64,000 nt of DNA from Bedellia somnulentella. Taxonomy: Eukaryota > Arthropoda > Insecta > Lepidoptera > Bedelliidae. The DNA lies in assembly GCA_963576735.1 (NCBI GenBank), contig OY755171.1:6758001-6822000 (forward strand), written 5' to 3'. The position numbers were made by a program, and so were the translations under genes. The notes below the pieces were generated by a model. The model was not told where the DNA came from. It saw only the letters and a list, made by a program, of their open reading frames with translations, and did not search any database. Below are positions 21,432-36,400 of this stretch, piece by piece; the stretch's first letter is position 1, and each line of letters starts with the position of its first letter.

Positions 21432-24400
21432 TTATCCAAGAACCTCTTCCGTGTTAGTAGAAATGTTCTGTGTAGGACCTTCCGGGAATATAGTTGTCGC
21501 GTTACTTGAACTTTGCTGAGCCTGCAAATCGTTAACTGAAAAATATACAATTAAGTTTAAATAAGTTTCTAATTGAAGAAAATATATACATTCTCAATTT
21601 ATATCATAATTCTTACTTCTTTGATGCCAGTTCCTTGAGAATTCGTAGGATGATTCCGATTTTGGAGATTCACCACTGACCCCGGATGTAAAAGATGGTC
21701 TATTTAAAAATCTTGGGGACTTAAATGGCATATTATCAGACGCTGATACAGAATTATCTAAACTTGATGTCCTTTTAGATTCGAATTGATCCACTGGATG
21801 CCAATCAGTGGTGTTCAACAAGTCATGCCATGGTTTTGAGGTAACTACATAAACCTTTTCTTTGGTCAATGGCGATATTGAAGTAGCAACCTCGCTCCAA
21901 GGAGCTGGTGTAGTTGTAGTTATTCTAAATGATGAGGCCGCTGTATAAATATGTGGCTTGTGCTCTTCTTGGTCCGGTCTTTCCCCTGACGATTTACCTC
22001 TTTCCCTATGAATACTATTATACTCTTTAATTGGCGGTGAACTTGTAGCGTTTACATTAGTTTCCATAACATTGTGCTGCATGCTATCGGAACCTTCATG
22101 ATCGTAGAAATCATCGCTCAATGTCACGTAATTGGCCGGAGGACTGAGAGTAGTAAAATATTCGTCTGGTATTTGTTTAGCGTGCGGGTGTTTGCTGTTG
22201 GTTCGGGGTTTATGGACTGTTCGATGCAGCTGGGAGAACTGTTGTTCCGTCCAATCATCGATGTTTTGTTGTAATTTAATTATATCGAAGGGAGGTTCCC
22301 GTACGTCATATAAATCGTTAAGAATAGCAGGAGCATTGTACTTGTCTGGTTCATATAATTCATTATCCGATGGTTCTGGTTCTAAAGTAGTTACTTCAGG
22401 CTCGTAACTTTCAGTAACTGTATTAGTTGGGTATATTTCTGTATTAACGGGTACTTTTCTTGCTTGGTAGTCATCTTCTGAGGCAGACGCCCAGTCGTGG
22501 TCGTAATTGTTATTGTTGTTAGATATCTGCTCACTTTCAGTTTTTGTGTAAGGAATTATGTACTGGACTACATTCGATTTCTCGCTATTTTCTTTTGAAC
22601 TTTGTTCATTGGAACTATAACTTAATTGCGGTGCTATCGTTGAAGCTAATTCGTCATAAATTTCATAATCTTTACCAGTATATGGCGTAGATACCGCTAA
22701 AAGAAAGTGATCAAAATCTTTGTGCGGTGCACTCGGTTTTAAGTACAACAAAGGTGAATCAATAGACTGCAAATTATTCTCGGTTCTGTATTTGTCCACT
22801 TCGCTATCTGACACGCCACTTAAATCAGCAAACGTTTCTTTGTGATTGGCAGGAACTTTGGTTTTATACCTTAAATCTGAAGGGATGTTATAAATGTCAT
22901 TACCGAAATCAGCACCAGTGGTTTCAAAACTATTGTCTTGTATGCTATTTGAAGTTTTTGTTGCAGCTATATGGTCTTCTGAAGCTTGAGAAGAAATATC
23001 ATTACTATGATCTCTGTACAAATTGCCAATATTTCTATAAGCTTTACTTTGGTTGTTATTTCGTAAAGTATAATCGATAATTGGAGATTGTATAATTGTT
23101 GGAGGGTAATCTGAATGTGTAAATTCGGTGACAGCTACACTTTGCGCTATGTTGACATTACTGGTAGTTGGTGCATGGGTTGGTAATGGTCTGAATGGTC
23201 TTGCGTTAAATATAGGAGGCAAAGGAGACACGCTCAAATTGGGAAGGGCTACCGGTTGGAGTGTATGTATATTTCTCCCTCTGTTGAAACTAAATGGTGA
23301 CGGTTTTTCAATTGTGAAAGATGAATTTTGATTTTCGGGTTTTTGACCATTTGGCAAAACTTCCGTTTTAACCTTGTTAGACCCTTCTGCTGCTGACACA
23401 GAGTACGATATATCCAAGGAATTGCCATTGATAGGTTCACCGTAAGAATTTCTAAATCCTGACGGATTTGAAAGTTTGGGTAGTTGTTGCTCACTGCCCG
23501 GTTCAGTAATTTTAAACGAGTCGTAATTATTGAATTGTGGTGGTTGATAATTGGGAACTACATCTTGATAACCAGAAGTTACCGAAGCAAAAGTGGGACT
23601 ATGATTTATTGGCGATTGAGTAATGTATGTAGAACTTGGAGGTCCGTATGTGGAACCCAAAATAGTTTGAGCGGAAGTTGAGGGACTTGCATAATAACTA
23701 CTTGGGACACCATATGAGTGAGAATCGGAAGTTCCAAATGATGAACTTGGTGGGTTATAGGGTAAACTCGGTACGAAAGAGGAACTTGATTGTCCAAAAG
23801 TTGAACTGACCTGTCCAAATGTTGAACTTGGGTTACCAAATGAAGAAGTTTGGACACTGTAAGGGGAGCTTGGTTCAAATGAGTGAGTGGCACTCGGAGG
23901 CCCGTATGTTGAACTAAGCGAGTTTGATACTTGTGAATTTTGGTTAAAATTAGGTGGTCCATAAGTTTGATGGGGAACACCTTGATGTAAATTAAAAGGT
24001 TGCGGTGAGAACGGAGCAAGATTAGGAGATGCTGTTGGACTAGGTGCGCCGTATGTTGGTAGTACATTTTGGTTAATATTTTTCCCTAAATCGTATCTAA
24101 TGACTGGTATCCATGGCATTAGATTACACGGATTACATTCTTTCTTTAAGGTAGCTACATTAGAAGGAACTTGTGAACTATCGTAATTTTTTTGGGGCTG
24201 TTGGAATAACCAACTGGAGACTTTTTGAAACATTGTTGGGTGCGGGGTTGTTGTGAATGGTTGGGGCGGAGGTACAAAATTGAAGTTATATTGTTTATAA
24301 AATGGGGCAGGAAATTTAAAATTATTTGACCCTGGATTAGGAGGGGGTGGTGGCGGTGGAGGGGGTTGGTATTGGTAGCCAATATTTGCATGTTGCTTTT

Positions 24401-27400
24401 GACCTCGTCCTCCGTGAAATGGCACCGGTTGTAAATTCGTTAGATGTGGCAGAGGCGGTGGCTTCAAAATGTCGCCGAACTGCGTCACGCCATTCCCATT
24501 ATTGAATCTGAAGCCATGAGCATTTTCACCTCTACTTCTTGATATCGCTATCATGCATAGTACTGGAATAACCTGAAAATAAAAGAAAATATTATTAAAG
24601 CATGAATAATGAAGTGCATTGTTTGGCATCGCATCGCAATGCAATTACTTTTTCATTTTTATGTAGTAAAGTGCCATTCGGCATAGCTTTTATAAGATAT
24701 GGCTAAGCAAATCAACTCAACTCGCGCGTGAGTATATCTATGTATGTGTAAGAGACAATAAAAAATCGGATAAAATAGGATAATATAATGCGTAATGTTT
24801 ACAGAGAAATAAAATTAGTTTCTCCTTCGCCCGGCCCGCTTCACGCTGTGCCCTGTCTATCATAATTCATAGTGACCGACTGACAGCATACCACAGTAAT
24901 TATAGGTAGAGATGCGGTGCTTCCTGGGCGAAGGTTTATTCCCATTATTTTATATGGAAAACTTACAGCTTGATAAGCTGATGAAGGTTGTTTCAGTAAC
25001 TGAGAGGGCGATACGGTGGGCGAATTGGAATATCATATTACCATCTTGTCTAATTTACAATGAAAGTGGGTGATATACCATTGATTTTCTGAGTCTAACT
25101 TCTCAATTTTGAGATTTTAGCCGTGAGATTATATATTATGAAAATGATGAGTGGCCCCAGCGGTCTTATGGGAATGGCGTGGACGGCTTCTTATGGTAAT
25201 TTATTAGACAAACTCATACATTAACTTCGAAACGCAAATAAAAGATTGATTTGACGTGATTTCAGCTGAGCAAGTTGTAAAAACCTTTCATCATTACTGA
25301 AAAGCCTCACTGAGCAATTTCAACGCACGATATTTTCTCTCGTATATATTTGTATCGTTAATTTTCTGTACTTCAGCTCAGATGAAAGTGTTAAACGGAC
25401 ATCAGAGACAAAAATAAGTCACGTTTACTCAATGTACAACATCATTGATAGCTCAGTTGTAACATCACCGCTTCTCATGCGGAATACATGAGTTCAAATC
25501 CTGAGTCGAGCCAATATGTCTTCTGAGGTCATATATGTGGTTAATATATCATGGTTGTCAACGATGAAGGTAAATATGGGGAGGAATTCCATATGGCTGA
25601 GCTTTACTTATTTATGTTACAATGTATGTCAATATATTTTCCCTTTCTTGAATCCAATGTAGCCGAAAAACTGTATATTCTGAAGTTTTTTGTAGCTTGG
25701 AAAGGCATTTATGAATATGAACAATACAATTCCCTACCCTTCACTAAGAAAGTGTGTAATAATTTTAGTCACTGTATTTGTAATACCCGAAGTGGAAGAT
25801 GATTCTGTGCTACGGAGGGTAGGATAGTACGGGTTGGCCTGCCAACCCGCACAGGGCCAGCTTGGTGGACTAAGGTCAAAACAACCCTCCATGGGGCATT
25901 ATTATATAAGCTGTGTTAAATAATTTCAAAAATATATTTTTTCTCTCACTTGTAAAGCGGCGCAATTTTTTTAAGTACTCAAATCAGAGGCTTAGAGACA
26001 AGTAAAATCATAAATTATTTTATTACATAGTTTCCTGACTTGCCGCCATTATTCAAATAGTATTCTTTCACTTAAACGCATGTAAATAATATTAGAGTAC
26101 CAAGCATGTTATTATACGTTCTTTTCGTAATTAGGTAGTTAGAAAATATAGAGAAACACGCGCCGTGACATATCGGCGCCTATTGTGCCAGGTTCCCACG
26201 AACAACTATTCTTTACACTTTTCTCTTTTCTCATAGTCAAACGATGGACACGATCAGATATCTCTGTTTAACTTTTATCAAGTTAATTCTTTATTCAAAT
26301 TGTTTTGTTATTATATGTTAATATTTATGTGGAGGATTTGCATTTTTGTTGCCCTAGGCCTCGCCAAGCCGCCCCTTTCTCAGACATTCTTCACCATTTA
26401 TACTTCATTGCAAAATTGTATCCAAGAGGATTAAGAATTATAGATAAAAAGGTTTTCCCAAAGCACCTAGTTGATATTGAAATATTTCACTGAATTTTGC
26501 CGTGTTAAACCGGTGATTTCTAACAGTGTAAAACTTTTTCCTGACTGCTTTATCAGAACAGTTATGATTTTTGAGCGTATGTGAATATATAGTATACGTG
26601 TAATTATTTGCCGTGTAGTGCCGGCTTAGAATGTCGCTACCCCTTTCTACCCACGGGTGTCGTAAGAGGCGACTAATGGTATTGGGACTTTTATTGGATT
26701 TTTGGGCGATGCGGTTGGAGACCCATCACCAAAAACCTTTATTTTACCGCCTTTTCCCCACTCAACTTCCAAAAGTGCCTTCTAGGGAATTATAGCCGTG
26801 AGTATATGTATGAGTATATATGTATGTGTAATTATCAACTAAAATAATTTGTAACTTCTTATTTGTCTAGAAGATAAGATTCTCTGTGTAGGCTTAGAAA
26901 TGCATTGCCACGTTATTTATGTCCATTATATGTAAAAAAAAGTTAAAGTAAAAACATAATTATTTTACTTTTTAAACTTCTTTTAGTGTTTAAATTAAAG
27001 GAATTTAATTTGGCCGACATTACGTAAGTTCGAATTTAGGAGCAGTTGTCATTTACGCCTCCATTTTCTTTTTACCTCAGTATTCCCAACATTTTCCTTT
27101 AAGGTTGTAAATAATGGTAAAAATATCAAAACCCATTACACACAGTGATGAAAAGTAGGGCTTATAGATTCACTTACGGAAACTAAACGTAAACCTCTGT
27201 TTACCTACAGGTAATAGTACTATAATAGTAAGGCAATCATATATTTCAGGTTACTTAATATTACGATCAGAACTTATTTTGAAATCATAAGCTCAAGAAT
27301 GAGGGCATATTTAAGGACCTGAGCTCGTAGTATTGAATACTAATAATTATTGAGGTATTTGTAACGCAGGTATCGAATCATTACGTGTATCAAAACTGCA

Positions 27401-30400
27401 TTTAGTTTCTCAATCCTTACATAGTATTTAATAATAGTGTATGTTGTATAACAGCGATTTTGAATTTCCTTAGTCACTATGGTACTTTACCTGCGAGATT
27501 AACAAACTAATTTTAAAAATATATATTAGAACGGAGATGTAGACATACGATACGACAAAAACAATTTTTATTTTCCTAAAGCCGTTGTATTAAAAGCTTC
27601 TTGTTTGTTTGTTAAAAGCTTGTGCAGCATTGGCTTCGAAAAGCACGAACCTATTTCTTCCCGCGGGTGTCGTAAAAAGCGAATGAAGGTTTGGAGCTTT
27701 TACAAAGTAATTGTTGGGAGAGACTGACCAAATGTAGCGACGCGCTATCAATACACAATGACGCGCACGCCATAGATACTCTGACAGTGCAAGAAGTATC
27801 ACATTCCGCAAAGTTGTCGTCGGAAAACAATTGAATATTAATTTTTGGTAGCTCAACTCATAGTTAACTCCAACGTCTATGCGCCTATGCAAAATCTAAA
27901 ATAAGTAAATTTGTGTGGATATTCTCTCTTTTTGGTTGATTAACTCATTTTAGACTTACATTGAGTACGTGACCATTATGTAACAAGTGTAAATATATAT
28001 TTTCTCATGTAACAGTAAGTCTTGTAAATAATTGAACACGTATGACATACGTGACATGAATGACATCATAATGTAATGCACAATTCCAGATCCGTTTGCC
28101 TTTCAAAACCAACGTTTGCTCGACATTTGGTGCATCATTTGAATAAATAAAAGCATTCGAGTGAAAATCTTGTTCGAAAATCCCAAGTCACGTTTTTATA
28201 AGGACGTTGAGTCGATGAGAATTTTGTTTTACGACGTAACACAAAGAGTGTTGAAAGACTATGTAAATAAATATATAGTTTGAACATTGGTAAACTTTTT
28301 AAAATGTATAATACTCCTACTAAAATCTATGTTGGTAATTAAGATTTCATACATTTCGAGTTTGAAGTAACCAAATGATCTAATTTTAGAAGCTTACATT
28401 AAATAAGTCGTCGTGGTGTTATCGTTGCAGATTTGGTAATTCACCAACGATCCTTAATTTATATATGACTACCCCTTTTTGTTGACAATTGTAAACTCAA
28501 GTTTAATTTAAATCAAATTGGCTGTGTTAGGCTTAGAATAACACTACCCTATTTCTCCCCTTGGATGTTCGTAAGAGGTGGCTAATGGTATTGGGGCCTT
28601 TTAAGTGATTTTTGACCGATGCGGTTGGAGACCCATCCCCAAAAACCTTTGTTTTACAATCTCATCCCCACACAACTTCCAAAAGTTGGTGAAAAATTTA
28701 TTATTCTGAAGCTCTGGCTGTCCCACTTAGGGATTTATAGCCGTGAGTATATGTATATTTATGTTATAGTAAATTTATTTGAGGAATATTTTTTGAAGCA
28801 ACCGTGATAGCCCAGTGGGTAGAACACTCGGTTATCGTGCAAACGACTAGTGTTCAAATCCTGGGTCGGGGCCTACACCAATTTTTCTTTCTAAAGACAT
28901 ATGTGTGGTTAATTTATCATGGTTGTTTACGGTGAGGGAAAACATTGTGAGGAAACCCACATGGCTGAGTTGTACTTAGTCATGTGACAGTGTATTCGTA
29001 CAAAACGGCGATAGGCCTGCCCCCTATCACGTGAGTACACTGTCCATGCAAAACGTGGGTACTCTGAACACCAGGTGACAAAGTCACGTGATGTTCAGAA
29101 GTATTAGTACCTCTGCCAACCCCTTCGGGGATATTCGGCGTGAACGTTTATGTTTATGTTATGAATATTTTATATACTTTATTATAGGTACTTTTGAATA
29201 TTTATTCAAACTTAGAGTTTGCATTATAGTTTGGGTAATACGCTAGATAATTCGACTTAAATTGATACGACGACGATTGACGAAAAATAAATAACTAGTG
29301 GATCCGCCCAGCTTCGCATGGTTAGCGTAGTTTTAAAAATATCCGTGAGAAATAAATTAAATTTCACAAAGAAATTAGCGCAATGATTACAACTTGAAGC
29401 ACTCCTGAATAGTGTAGCTTTGAGATTGCGAAAGCACTTTTATGAACGGTTCAGTATCTCCGAAACAAAAAATAAGCCCTTGCAAAAAACAATCAGAGTC
29501 ACAAACTTTGCATACATTATGCATATACTCACGGGTATATTTTGCCCGCGCAACCGCTACACAAAAATAAATCCTTATAGCATGATTCAGTATTCACGTG
29601 CGCACGATGGCTTATTTCATGTATAAGTTTGGTGTTTCTATACCGATTTCTATGATTCATTTTTTATTTAATAGGTAATAATATAAACTTTTTGAAATTA
29701 AACATAGGTACGTTAGAGTATTATAAACTTAAGAGTAAACAAATAAAATCAGAATGCTCCGAACTGCTAAGCTATCAGCAGTTACACGTGTTATTGTGAG
29801 TCAACTATAAAAGATAGACATATGCTGTTGAGAAATATTTTTTTGACAATTTAATGTGAAATATTTCCGTCATACATGATTTCTATGTAACTTTAACCAT
29901 TAAGGGTGCACACGCGATTGAAGCTTAAAAAATGGAGTAACTTCTCCCGTTTTCCCAAAACTTCCCAAAATTCCCCTTCACTAATCTGCTGAAAAGTAGG
30001 AGTAAGGAGTATGAAGAATAATTGTGCCAAGTTTGGTTAAAATCCGTCGAGTAGTTTTTATTTCCATAAGGAACATACAAACCGACGACAGACAGACAGA
30101 GAGAAAGACAGACAGACAAAAATTTTACTGATTGCATTTTTGGCATCAGTATCGATCACTAATCGACCCCCTGATTGTTATTTTGAAAATATATTTAATG
30201 TACAGAATTGACCCCTCTACAGATTTATTATAAGTATAGATTAATGATAGTTAAATAGTTATGTAAAATTGATAAAAAAAGAAATATCTTCACAATTTTT
30301 AAACTCATTTTACGAAGTTTTAGTTATGGTGATATGAAAGAGTTTGTAATAACAATTCGGTATGCAAAGTTTTTTTTTGGTTTTTATTAAATATTTTTAT

Positions 30401-33400
30401 TCTACAGAAAACACTAAAATAAAAGACTGATATGAATATTTTTCATTTAAAGTGGATAATTGTAAAGTTATGATTTGTTAAAGATTGTTCAACTTTTGTA
30501 CTTAAATAATGACGTCACCAATCGAAAATATCACGTAGCGACATCCAAATGAAGCGAAAAGTTTAATTAAAATGTTGCTGATTGCAAAACATTTCACGAA
30601 TTTTAATCTCAAATGAAATTATTACTATATTATAGTAAACAAACCTATGATTTTTGATATTTCATTAAGAAACTGCAAAAACGAATGTCTGAAATAACAC
30701 TGAAGGTCAAATACTGTTACAGATTTTTGATAAAATAATGGGCATCTTAGCTTTGTTTGATTTAATTTCAAGAAAATAATGTTTACAAACATAATATCTC
30801 GAAATGGTTGCGTAATCAGCACCACTTTTGTATAAATTTGCATACCGAATTGTTAAAATAAGTTTTGAGCATCTGATGACAGTAGCATATTACAAAGGTA
30901 TTATTAAAAGTATAGCTTTGCGTAGTATTATACCATGATAAACCACCTTTCGGTATAGTGTTCTTATTCATTATAATAATCCACTCTTATTAAATAGAAT
31001 TTTTATTAAAGGGTATTTTAATGTGATTATAAATTCAGTTCCACTAATAGAAATTAAAAAGCTAAACTACATAATTATACCAAAAAATACGATAGTGATG
31101 AAACTACATAATTTACGAATAAAAACAATAAATGCGAAAAATATGTCTGTTGTAGTGTAGTTTTTGGATCTTAAGTATTAAGAAAAATAATCAAATTAGT
31201 TAATAATAAAACTTAATATTCTACAAGCGCTTACTTCTTGCCGCTGTAAATATCAGACAACCAAGCCTGGTGGCCGAAAGACAAAAGCACAGCCTTAGTA
31301 ATCTGGACCTTAATACCTTCTTATACGGAAGTCTAAATACATACATAGTCATAAATCCCAAAAAGGGGTAGCTTCAGAGCTAGAAACTCGCCAGCCACAT
31401 TTGGAAGTTGATAAGGGATAGGATGATAGAAATAAAATATCGTTGGCGATGGGTCAAAAAACCGCATCGCCCAAAAACCACTTAAAAAAGCCCCATAACC
31501 TTAGTCGCCTCTTAAGACACCCATGGGTAGAAAGGGGTAGTGACATTCTAAGCCGGACTACACAAAATTCTAAATATAATCAAATAATATCCATTCGGAC
31601 CTTTCGAGCATCTCTTATTCGATATTTACCCATGTAACCTTTCGAGTAAAAGGTCATGAGTTCACTCTTCAGTGTAACAACAAGTGGTCTGCTCTTCGCA
31701 CGGTCATCAGCAAAAACTTTTACTTAATTGCTTACAAAAACGCGATGCTTTCATTGTGCGTATGACATAATTTAGCTCTGGTTTTTCTCAAGAACACGCG
31801 AAAGTGAAAACAAGGTCAACAATGGCCAGCCGTTTACTATTCTATCTACGATTCAGAAAACGATAAGGGTTGCGATAAGCATCATTGTAAATAAAATATA
31901 TGTTTTGTTTTTAATTATAATTTACCAGTTTCAGTATCAAAGAGGAAGATTTTGGTAGGTAAAGACTATAGACCGCCATTTTGAACGATCCTAGTAAACC
32001 CCTCGGTCTTATTAAAACCTAAATACTGTTCGATAACTTAATAAAGGTCTTTAATAATGAGGCTCTGAGTCATCCAAGGGCAGTGGAGAGGGCTATGTTA
32101 GGAGCTTCACTACGTGATCGAATCCGCAACAAAGAGATCCGTAGAAGAACCGGGTTCACTTACATAACCCGAGGATTCGCAAATCTTTAGTGGCAATGGG
32201 CAAGGCACATTGCACGCAGAACCGACGGCCGCCGTTGGGGCTCGACGGTTCTGGAGTGGCGGCCATGTATCGGACGACGCAGTATAGGAAGGCCTCCCAC
32301 AAGGTGGACCAGTGGCTTTGGTAAAGGTCGCGGGAAGCCGATGCATGGCGGCAGCGCAGGACCAATCGTAGTGGAGATCATTGGGGAGGCGTATGTCTAG
32401 CAGTCAGAGTCGGATTAACCCTGTATGGGCCTGTAGGCAATACAATTTTCGGGCCCCTTTTCTTTACCTAATCTGACTGACTAAATACAATTTCTATGTA
32501 TACATGAATACATATATCCAATTAAAAGTATAAAATGCACGGCTATAATGTTGTATAATGTATTCATAAATAATAAAGTATACATATATAACATTTTACA
32601 TACAACATTTATTTAATAATCTTTCCCCAACCCAACTTCCAAAACTGGCTGAAGAACTTCTTATACTGAAGCTCTTGGTAACCCTTTTAGGGATTAATAA
32701 CCGTGAGTTGTGAACAAATGCTATTATTTTGATTTATAAAATAAATATTAGATATTGCAGCACTCCAGTTTTAATTCCTAATCTAGACACTCGAGATTTG
32801 GTCTAATTTAAGTAGGCTTCTAGTTCAAATACAGCAATTTTATGTGAAATCTGATGTCCGACATGTGAAGTAGAAGAGCATCAAAGAAATAATGATTAAT
32901 ATAAATTAAGCCTCTGATATTTGCGTTTTTTACAGTTGCACAAAGTGTCAATAGATAAAATCTGTGCATACATTAATGGAACGAAATGGCGTGGGTATAT
33001 GTATGTACTCGGATTATGCAATTTCAAAAGAAAATTTGAACTAGACCTAAATTTAGTTTTAAATTAAGTTATATGGGATATTCGGCGTGAACGTTTATGT
33101 TTATGTATGTTTATATGGAAACGTACGTCAAACTTACGAAAATGCTTTATTACTACTTTATTATTACTTTTCACTTTCAATATCAAGGAATACTATCGTG
33201 AGATCTGATTACGTTATTTCTCAACAATGAATTGCGTGAAATCATCTAAGTAATAAGAGAGTTCAAAGAAATTAAGAAGAAAAGTATTAATATTCTCAGA
33301 ACAGTTAATCCAGTTGTCTTTGTAAGCTGTAGAAAGGAGTGTGCATTCGTAATGATCGTGACTTCAATACCATCCAACAATCATTTGGTCGTGTCTCAAA

Positions 33401-36400
33401 TTACAAAAATTTTTGACATCAACTATCAATCCACTTTTATATTCACAACGTTTTGTTTAATATAACAAAACGCTTATACAATACCTTCTTGAGTCAATAA
33501 ATCATCAGCCATTGATTGTTACGTAATCATTAAAACCAATATAAGTACAAAATTAATATCGGGAAAGTGTAATTTTCTTTGAGATATATTCGATATGGTC
33601 CGGCAGACTAACAAGTGATCATCATGTCGAATGACTTAGACAACGTTCGTCATATGGTGCGAAAGTTGTTCGACCATGAAATCATTTTAGAATTAAGCTG
33701 TAACCCGTATTAAGCGTACAATGAGAAAGTAGCAATACTTGATATAAATGCGGACATAAATGTAATGATATGCTAACGATTGATGTGAAATGTATTGCCT
33801 GTTGCTCAAATACAGGAAGTAGAGAGGTGCCTAGTTAGCAAATTAAGTATAGAAAGAGATTTGAAATGAAAAAGCTAGTTAATCTGAAATACTTCTAAAA
33901 ATACCGATTATGAAGACATGACAAATTATTTAATAATATGGTATAGCATGGGATTACTTCTTAGCGGTTCTTTGATTTACTACAGGTTTGAATCTTGCTT
34001 TGGCTGCAAGCACCGAAAGCAAGAATCCTTGAAGAGACCTTTTTGAATAGCTCATTTCCAACACTGAACGTATATTTGCTAAAGATAATGACACAGTGAG
34101 CTACTAAAGTTGATGTGAAAACCTATCATGTCATTTTCATTCTGTATTACTTTAAACAATTAAAAGAATATTGTGAAAATTCGCCATACTTCCAAACATA
34201 CATTCAAGCCATGAGTCCCCATTGGGGTAGGCAGAGACTATCGATCGCCATTTTACGATCTTAGAAAACCTCTCAAGCTTCATTTATATTCATAAATCTT
34301 ATCATAGATGCCCTTTTATTCTTCGTAATTCGGACGATGATTTGATCACATTTTCTATTTGATTTGATGATTAATGTTTCCTCTGTGGTCTAACTCTACT
34401 GACATTACCATCCACAGTGGCTTTATGTATATAGTAAATACTGTCTCTTGTTTGTAGTTATAAAACGATTCCAAGTTTGTGAAAATATGACTCAAATATT
34501 TCAATGTTCTTTATCTAAGCTACGTTTGTTTGCTAAATGAAATATGTGTATAACTTTCTCAGTAGGCTAACAATCACAGTTGAAAGATGACAATAACACG
34601 ACTCAAGACGTGTTATTCCGTTCCTAGAACACTAACAAAGGCTAGCACAGTGACAGCATTATTTTAATGATTTTATAACATAGACAATCATTGACGGATG
34701 ACGATCACAAAGCAGGCCCTGGGGTGGGAAAATATGGAGAAAGCAACGTTCGTGACACTCACATATTGTCACACGAATTCATCATTTATTTGCTTTGAGT
34801 AAGAGTTGAGTACGGATAATTATTCTACAATGGTTTCCTGAAAATGAGGTTGGTGACCATTTAAGTGGTATTGGTCAGATTTTTTTAAACCCTTAATTAT
34901 TTTACTAGCCTTCAAAAATATATCTTTGATTCATTCAAATAGTAAAAAAATGCCGGCTGGCTGTTTAAGACGTGATGCCAATAGGCGATATCTGAACAAA
35001 CGGTGAAATAACTATTTCAGAACATCATTATACGTAATGTTTATATGAATTGTAAACTTCTAAATCCCCTCGACCATCTATACAACTTGAGTAACTTTCG
35101 ATTACGGCAAATCAAAGTGATAAAACTTTTTTGAATCAAGTTTTAGTATTCGATATTTATTTAATTTAACGACGTGATAGCTCAGTGAGTAGAACACCGC
35201 TTACCGTGCAGACGACTTGGTGCTCTAATCCCGGTCGGGCCTACACCTATCGTTAATTTATCATGGTTGCTGGTGAGGCATGTTGCAAGGTGAGGGAAAC
35301 ATCGCGAGGATACCCACAAGGCTAAGTTATACTTAGACATGTGACAGTGTATTCGTACAAAACGGCGATAGGCCTGCCTCCTATCAAGTGAGTACACTGT
35401 CTAAGCAAAACGTGGGTACTCTGAACACCAGGTGACAATGTCACGTGATGTTCAGAAGTATTAGTAGCTCTGCCAAACCCTTCGGGGATATTCGGTGTGA
35501 ACGTTTGAGTATTTGAGTCGATATGTATTTATGATACATTATATTTACAATCTTCAGTAACGAAGTACATTATATTTTCACTGACACTCGTTACTAAAAC
35601 AATAAGGTGATATTTATTCAGATGTCACCAAATCTATCCACACTTGACTTTCTCCTGATCCATTTGCAGTTTTAAGGAAACGGTACATTTGTCGATATAA
35701 TTTATGTAAAGCAGTGGAAAGCTTGACGGATACTTGTGTTATCATAAATTACAGCAGCACCTTATCGCGTAATATCGGATCTAGTAACTACTATTATGTG
35801 TCGCGATACCAATGAGGTAGAACGGAAACTAATCATTTTCATCTCTGGTTTTTATTTTATCGAGCTATAAATAAAGTTATATTTTTTTCAAGGAATGGTT
35901 TTTCTAAATCGTTTTTTACAAGAACAAGACGGTATTGAATTACAATAGTTAGTCGAATCCAAACATACATAATAGACAGAAGTAAAAATTAATTACAATT
36001 GTGCGTATAAGATATTTGATTATATATGTTAAGTTTCGAATTAAACAAAACACATGAATAAGGAAATACAGAAATGAAATGAAATCGTAGCAGCGTTAGA
36101 TGGTTCTCGGTTATAATAGTGTCACTTTAAATAGCTATTATGAAAAAAAAACTGCTTTTAAGGAAGTTACATCTCACAAGCATTTTAATTTGTAAAAGTT
36201 TTCAATTTCATCTTATCGCACTAGTATCGCTATTCAGATATAAATCTATGAGTGCATTGAAAACTCATCTCTAAAAATCCATAGTATAAGAGCTTTTGTA
36301 TTGATTATTGTAATAAATATTTGTTGCATCCTATCATTTCATCTGACCTTCGAGGTCACGCTGCACGAGGTAATTTGAATTTGGATGAAAATGAGAGTGA

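Larger units (their letters stand above)
25911..28517. other. Long intron or intergenic, family-B scraps only
   Basis: Apart from the two family-B copies listed, I see no gene, RNA or element. Confidence 0.4.
32713..35168. other. Long intron or intergenic, nothing coding
   Basis: Only family A and C scraps listed separately; AT-rich remainder without exon signals that I can support. Confidence 0.4.

Noticed and set aside
24597..24644. N-terminal extension of the secreted-protein frame (HCDAMPNNALHYSCFNN)
   Set aside because: It lies upstream of a strong splice acceptor, reads through intron-like AT-rich sequence and gives a poor signal peptide. Kept only as an alternative.
32110..32381. Three minus-strand frames at 32.1-32.4 kb
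   Set aside because: Shadows of the plus-strand RTE reverse-transcriptase remnant.
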